DNA of 64,000 nt. It comes from Ulota crispa. Its lineage: Eukaryota > Streptophyta > Bryopsida > Orthotrichales > Orthotrichaceae. The position numbers and the translations under genes are program-made. Of the stretch, positions 59,659-64,000 are shown piece by piece. How positions within the stretch are numbered: position 1 is the stretch's first letter; each line of letters begins with the position of its first letter. The notes under the pieces were generated by a model. That model was not told the DNA's origin, searched no databases, and saw nothing but the letters and a program-made list of their open reading frames with translations. The stretch is from assembly GCA_963920765.1 (NCBI GenBank), contig OY987243.1:3906001-3970000 (forward strand), in the 5' to 3' direction.

Positions 59659-62600
59659 GATCTATTCATAAACGCAATCATTTATGTAAGTATTGATATA
59701 GAACTTATGTCAAAATCGTATTCCACAACTTTGAACCTGGATTTCTTTATTGAAAACCCATTTCCACAACAACATAATGAGTACAAATTTTCATAAGTAT
59801 AAACTAATTGGCCACCTAAACCTTCCTCCACATTTGCAACTACACGGATTTATGTCTACCAAAACTAAGTCATTATATTATTGTCATCCGGTAGATCAAA
59901 TCCTGCACAATAATTATGACATTCCGTGAAATATCATTTTTCAACCATACTGGTTCTCATAGATTACAAGTACCCTTCAAATCTTTTTTGAATCGTACTA
60001 TTTCTGTTGAAGACATGAATTCCAATTTGCATCATGTAATGTTCTTGGGTATATGCTTATTAAACCATGTTGCCACTTTAATTCCTTTATCAGGACTAAT
60101 TGGAACTTAATAATCCGTCTCATTATATAAAACATACCAGTCACTACCACAATATTACCATCAAATTTAGCTTAAAATTGTAATGCAGGATATTTTAAGC
60201 ACATAAACATAGTCAATAAGCACAAGTTCAAATATTATATACACCCATCCAATTGAGAATGTGCATATGTACAGTTGTTAAACAACAAATACAAATTCAA
60301 AGACAATTGCATACTAAGGCTTTCAACAAAGTGCAAGGACTACAACATCCAGCAATTCCAATGAAATCTATATTGTATATTAATTGCAAATATTGTATAA
60401 TCAAGCACTAATATTTCACATGTCCCTTTGCTTCCACTTTTCAGTAGGGTGATCCAAGTTTTACAAGACCAATATTCTGTAAGCTGCTATTTCTTTATGT
60501 AATCACTGAAATTGAAACACTAATTTAAGCATGTCAGACGTGAACGCAACAAAATATACTATAAGGTATATCCATACCTTTCATTTCAAATACAATAACA
60601 CCCCAAATTCCACGCATAGTAATCATGACATGCGAAACATTTCTTCATATTAGCTATTAAGGACAATGACAATGCAGCAACCGCATTTTTTTCAATACTA
60701 CTTTCTACAATTCCCATAGAAAAATACTTATGAATTTCTGTACGAATATAATCTCAAAATAGAAATAATTATTAATCACATTATTTGCAATAACACTCAT
60801 CAGTGATATCTCATAAGTCATTTACTTTATTGACACTGTCAAAGGCAGGGTGTGTGTACTATTGGCTATGAAATGAAATTACTCACATCATCCTTAGTTG
60901 TTGCTGAAGAAACCAATTATTGAAGTAATAAACAAAATGTTCTTTATTGTATTTTGGTTGATAGAACAAATGCATTACACATTCAGAATAAGAGGAATCG
61001 TAACTTACCACTATGATTGAGTAGCTTGAAAGCTTCTGATAAACACAAACCTCCACCACATCTTCACTGAATTTGTAGGCGTTGTTTATAATTGCAGCGG
61101 CTTGGATGTACTGACTGTGGGAAACCTGCTTAAGTTTTCACCTTCTCCGCCAAGAATGATACTGATATTCCAAGCTCAAAATGGAGTTCTAAGCACTCTG
61201 CAAATCCACTTTCAACGAAGTTAAATTGGAATGTCAGGTCTAATACGAGATCTATGGAAAAATCAACTACAATGGCTGCTTTTACTATCTTCAGATGTCC
61301 TACCATACTCTAATATCTGAAGCAAATATCTGTCATTGTTGTTGACGTTGATCAAATTGGTGCACTCAGACATACTACTTGTAGCGGAATACAATAAGTA
61401 ATACTCATCACTTTTTCTACTCATTAAAAGCTGTCATTGCTTCTCCTACCTTCATAGATTGTATACACTGCCTTGATTCTCTAGATCCCTCTACTTCATA
61501 CAAAGTTCTTATGTTCTAGTTGAATAACGCACTCCCTGTTTTGAAAGGAACTTTGGCCTTAAGAGCCCCGTACCTGCTTGCAAAGAAAATACTCTTGTAA
61601 TTGAATGTCCAAAATCAACGCATTAAGAATGCACATGACTCTTGCACTCAAATTTTGACCACTACAGAAAAACCCTACCTCTTTGATTGGTTGCTGGCCT
61701 TTGCAAAAAATAAGTTCCTTCTCCCACTGCTCTAACATAGAGCAGCGACGCGAACTGTGTTGAGAGCTTCCTTGATCAAGCCCTCTGTAATAGACAAATA
61801 TGACAACCTTGCATCAATTTTGACAAAGGGATGATAGATTTCAAAAATTCATTGTATAGCTTACTACATGCTCCGTTTTACTTGATTACCTATCATTGCT
61901 GGCACATTTAAAGTTGGTGGCCACTTTGTTAGATGCCAGTTGAAATCACATAGTCTTTGTTTAGAATCACTTTACTTTTTATTTTGGGAGATTTCTTTCA
62001 TGCCTAATAAATGTTGACGCCCTCAAATTCGGAGAAGTCGATGATACAACTATTGCTATAGCAAAGCCGTGTTTAGTAGGAGTAAGCCTTGTAGTTTTCC
62101 ATAAAATAAAAAAGCTTGAAAATCTTGGACAACAATGCCGGAGTATGCTAAAAGCAACTATGACTATAATTTGCGAAGTTAAGGAAGGTGAGAATTTACA
62201 AAAAAAATTTGGCCAAAACTGTTCTTTGCAAGCCAAGAGTTTTGTATTGTATCCAGTGACGCTCCGGAACCTTTTTTGGTAAGGAACCTAAACTTTTAGC
62301 CTCCGCATAGTTGAATACTCTTCCGTTTGTTTGCAATGATGCAAAGAACGATGACCTAACAACATGGAGAGGAAGAAGGGACATGTAAAGCAGACATAAG
62401 CACATAAGAGTCTACTCTAATTGTTCTCCATAATGGTTTGACCTCCACTCTCTAAGGTTGCAGTCATTATGATTTGACTCTCTACTCGAACCTGCAAGAT
62501 ATTGATTTCATAAGGGGGGCCAGTAATGATTGCTGTATCTTCCATTTTAGGGTTATTGCAATTGCATCCAGCTAAGCGTCTTGCACTTTCAAGTTCTCTC

Positions 62601-63400
62601 GGTCTTGCTTGTCCTACTTGAGATTGTTGCCTTCTCATTGAACTTTGCAGCACGCTCAAAGACAATGTTTTGAATAGTAGAGAGCTTGTAGCATTTGCAT
62701 ATTATAGGCAATGCATTTTGTATCAGTACAGACAAGTACAATCTTAATTTTGGAATATGTAGAGTGAGAACGTGCAAAATGCAATACTTATTCAGAGAGT
62801 ACTTCCTAAAAATTCTTTGTGGACATGGAGTCATCTTTGTTGTTGTAATTCATTACAGTTCACTGTATATGATGAATCACTGAGTTTGTAGTTAACTTCT
62901 ATCCAATTTTTTGCTGTATTCACGTTTTGAGTATTGATATTATTGTCTGCAATGATGCGCAGGTGGAGTCGTAAGGTTTGCAAAACCCTATTTCATCAAA
63001 ACAAAGATTCAGTACAAAACATTTGTGAGCTTCTTGTATTTGTATTTCAAATTATGCATGTTGAATGCTTGACACCTTGTTAGAACAGGATTCATTGAAA
63101 ATTATGTTCAATTTTGTAGTCAAAATGGCTTTCACTTCATTGGTGATGAGTATTGATCTATCTAATGTTGTTATTCTCTCCCATTTGAGATGCTTGTACT
63201 GTAATGGTGATTGCCAATGTAAACCCTTGTGCAATGAAATTGAGTTTAGTTGTTAGCATTAGCGTATGAAAATATTTCAAGTAACAAATACTCTTAACAA
63301 CAAATCCACTAGAAAGTATTGTTGAATTGGTATTGTGTTCTGCAGAGGTTTATTGGAATTATTGCTTGAAATTCAATGTTTTCTGCTTGCACTTCCGTAG
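59659..63400. other. Likely transposon interior, no gene recognised
   Basis: AT-rich with only short open frames. CACTACAGAAAAACC at 61660 looks like a second CACTA start in direct orientation but has no partner. Minus-strand frames at 61979-62665 are unrecognised. Confidence 0.35.
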
Positions 63401-63592
63401 GTGTCCAAAATGACTTCTTTCCAGCTTAGCCAAGCATACCACATGGAGAGAATTGCAGTAACTAGAGATGGCCTTGAAACCTATCTGTGTGCATGGTACA
63501 TATGCCACGGTTTGAAGACTCAAAACGTGTACATTGTCCAACAACATCATCGTAGGTATGGCCGAGACATTATGCACAGCGAGCCTCTTTTG
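63401..63592 (+). other. Exon-like block, gene continues beyond the window
   Basis: A 64-codon open block between CTTCCGTAG (acceptor) and GTAAGT (donor). It encodes a Tyr/His-rich stretch (GLETYLCAWYICHGL, VQQHHRRYGRDIMH). I do not recognise it. It may belong to the CACTA element or to a host gene to the right. Confidence 0.4.
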
Positions 63593-64000
63593 GTAAGTTT
63601 CTTAATGAAACTAGCAAACCCGTGCAACACACAAGTATACCTTGGTTATGAAAATCTGTTATTTAATGTAGTGGTAGTTAACATTGAATCATAGAAATTG
63701 TGCTTATATGAACTACTTTTCAAAACAAAATCTTGCTTAATAAGGATTGTGACATTGTCAATTTTGTCGGCTAAAATTGAAATATATTTTTGAATTCTTT
63801 TAACGTGTGGTTTTTAAATACATGAAAAATTTCAATAACATACAATAAACATATGTTTCAAATAATCCTTGTACTCCGTAGTATGACTCTTAAATCTTGT
63901 TCTCATGAAGAATACATAGCTTTTAACCATGCTTATAAATTGCTCTCAGAGTCTCAGTAGCATTCTCACATAGTGAGATTTTAGGGTTTATTAACTAAAT

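Larger units (their letters stand above)
54607..64000. mobile_element. Probable CACTA element, right end not seen
   Basis: 54607 begins CACTACAAGGGAAATCCGG, the canonical start of plant CACTA (En/Spm) elements, preceded by TAG, a possible 3-bp target copy. Short GACAG/TGACA motifs repeat in the next 150 bp and again near 54970, as in CACTA subterminal regions. A decayed gene of CACTA-accessory type lies at 56229-59658. No matching TTGTAGTG end was found before the window edge, so extent and even identity are provisional. Confidence 0.5.

Noticed and set aside
61660..61680. A second CACTA element start (CACTACAGAAAAACC)
   Set aside because: No inverted partner, no subterminal motif cluster and no target duplication seen.

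Overview
This window looks like nuclear DNA of a land plant: AT-rich, with spliced genes, GT-AG introns, telo-box promoters (AAACCCTAAA) and many plant-type DNA transposons. No family diagnostic for seed plants is visible. The unfamiliar proteins and sparse genes would fit a bryophyte or lycophyte, but that is only a guess. I saw no rRNA, tRNA, CRISPR or prokaryotic operon.

Layout. 1-835 is the end of a TTAA-flanked transposon. 1362-3149 holds a TATA promoter and a bHLH-ACT transcription factor gene with a suspicious stop codon. 4303-15710 is a complete 11.39-kb Mutator-like element (MULE) with 1,203-bp terminal inverted repeats (TIRs), a 9-bp target duplication, a decayed transposase and a decayed Ulp1-like peptidase facing each other. 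15711-33875 has no gene I can defend; it is a graveyard of small inverted-repeat elements, often nested. 33876-38212 (minus) is a seven-exon TPR-like gene. 41267-43187 (plus) is a seven-exon HIT zinc-finger gene. 44400-46359 (minus) holds two tightly packed genes: a membrane protein and a small protein ending in a CaaX prenylation box. 46569-54564 is again MITEs and foldbacks. From 54607 to the right edge there is a likely CACTA element with a decayed gene, plus one exon-like block at 63401-63592.

How the parts relate. The exon chains of the TPR, HIT and membrane-protein genes keep frame through every junction I checked, so these genes look intact. The transposon genes instead carry many in-frame stops that are nearly all C-to-T type changes, as expected from methylated, silenced DNA. 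The small elements fall into families that recur through the window: TTAA + CCCCTAAA ends (piggyBac-like signature), AACACCATATT ends with a 4-bp duplication, and several foldbacks with 9-bp duplications (Mutator-like). These families, rather than host genes, shape most of the window.

All readings were made by eye. Gene boundaries come from splice signals and frame continuity, not transcripts or database searches.
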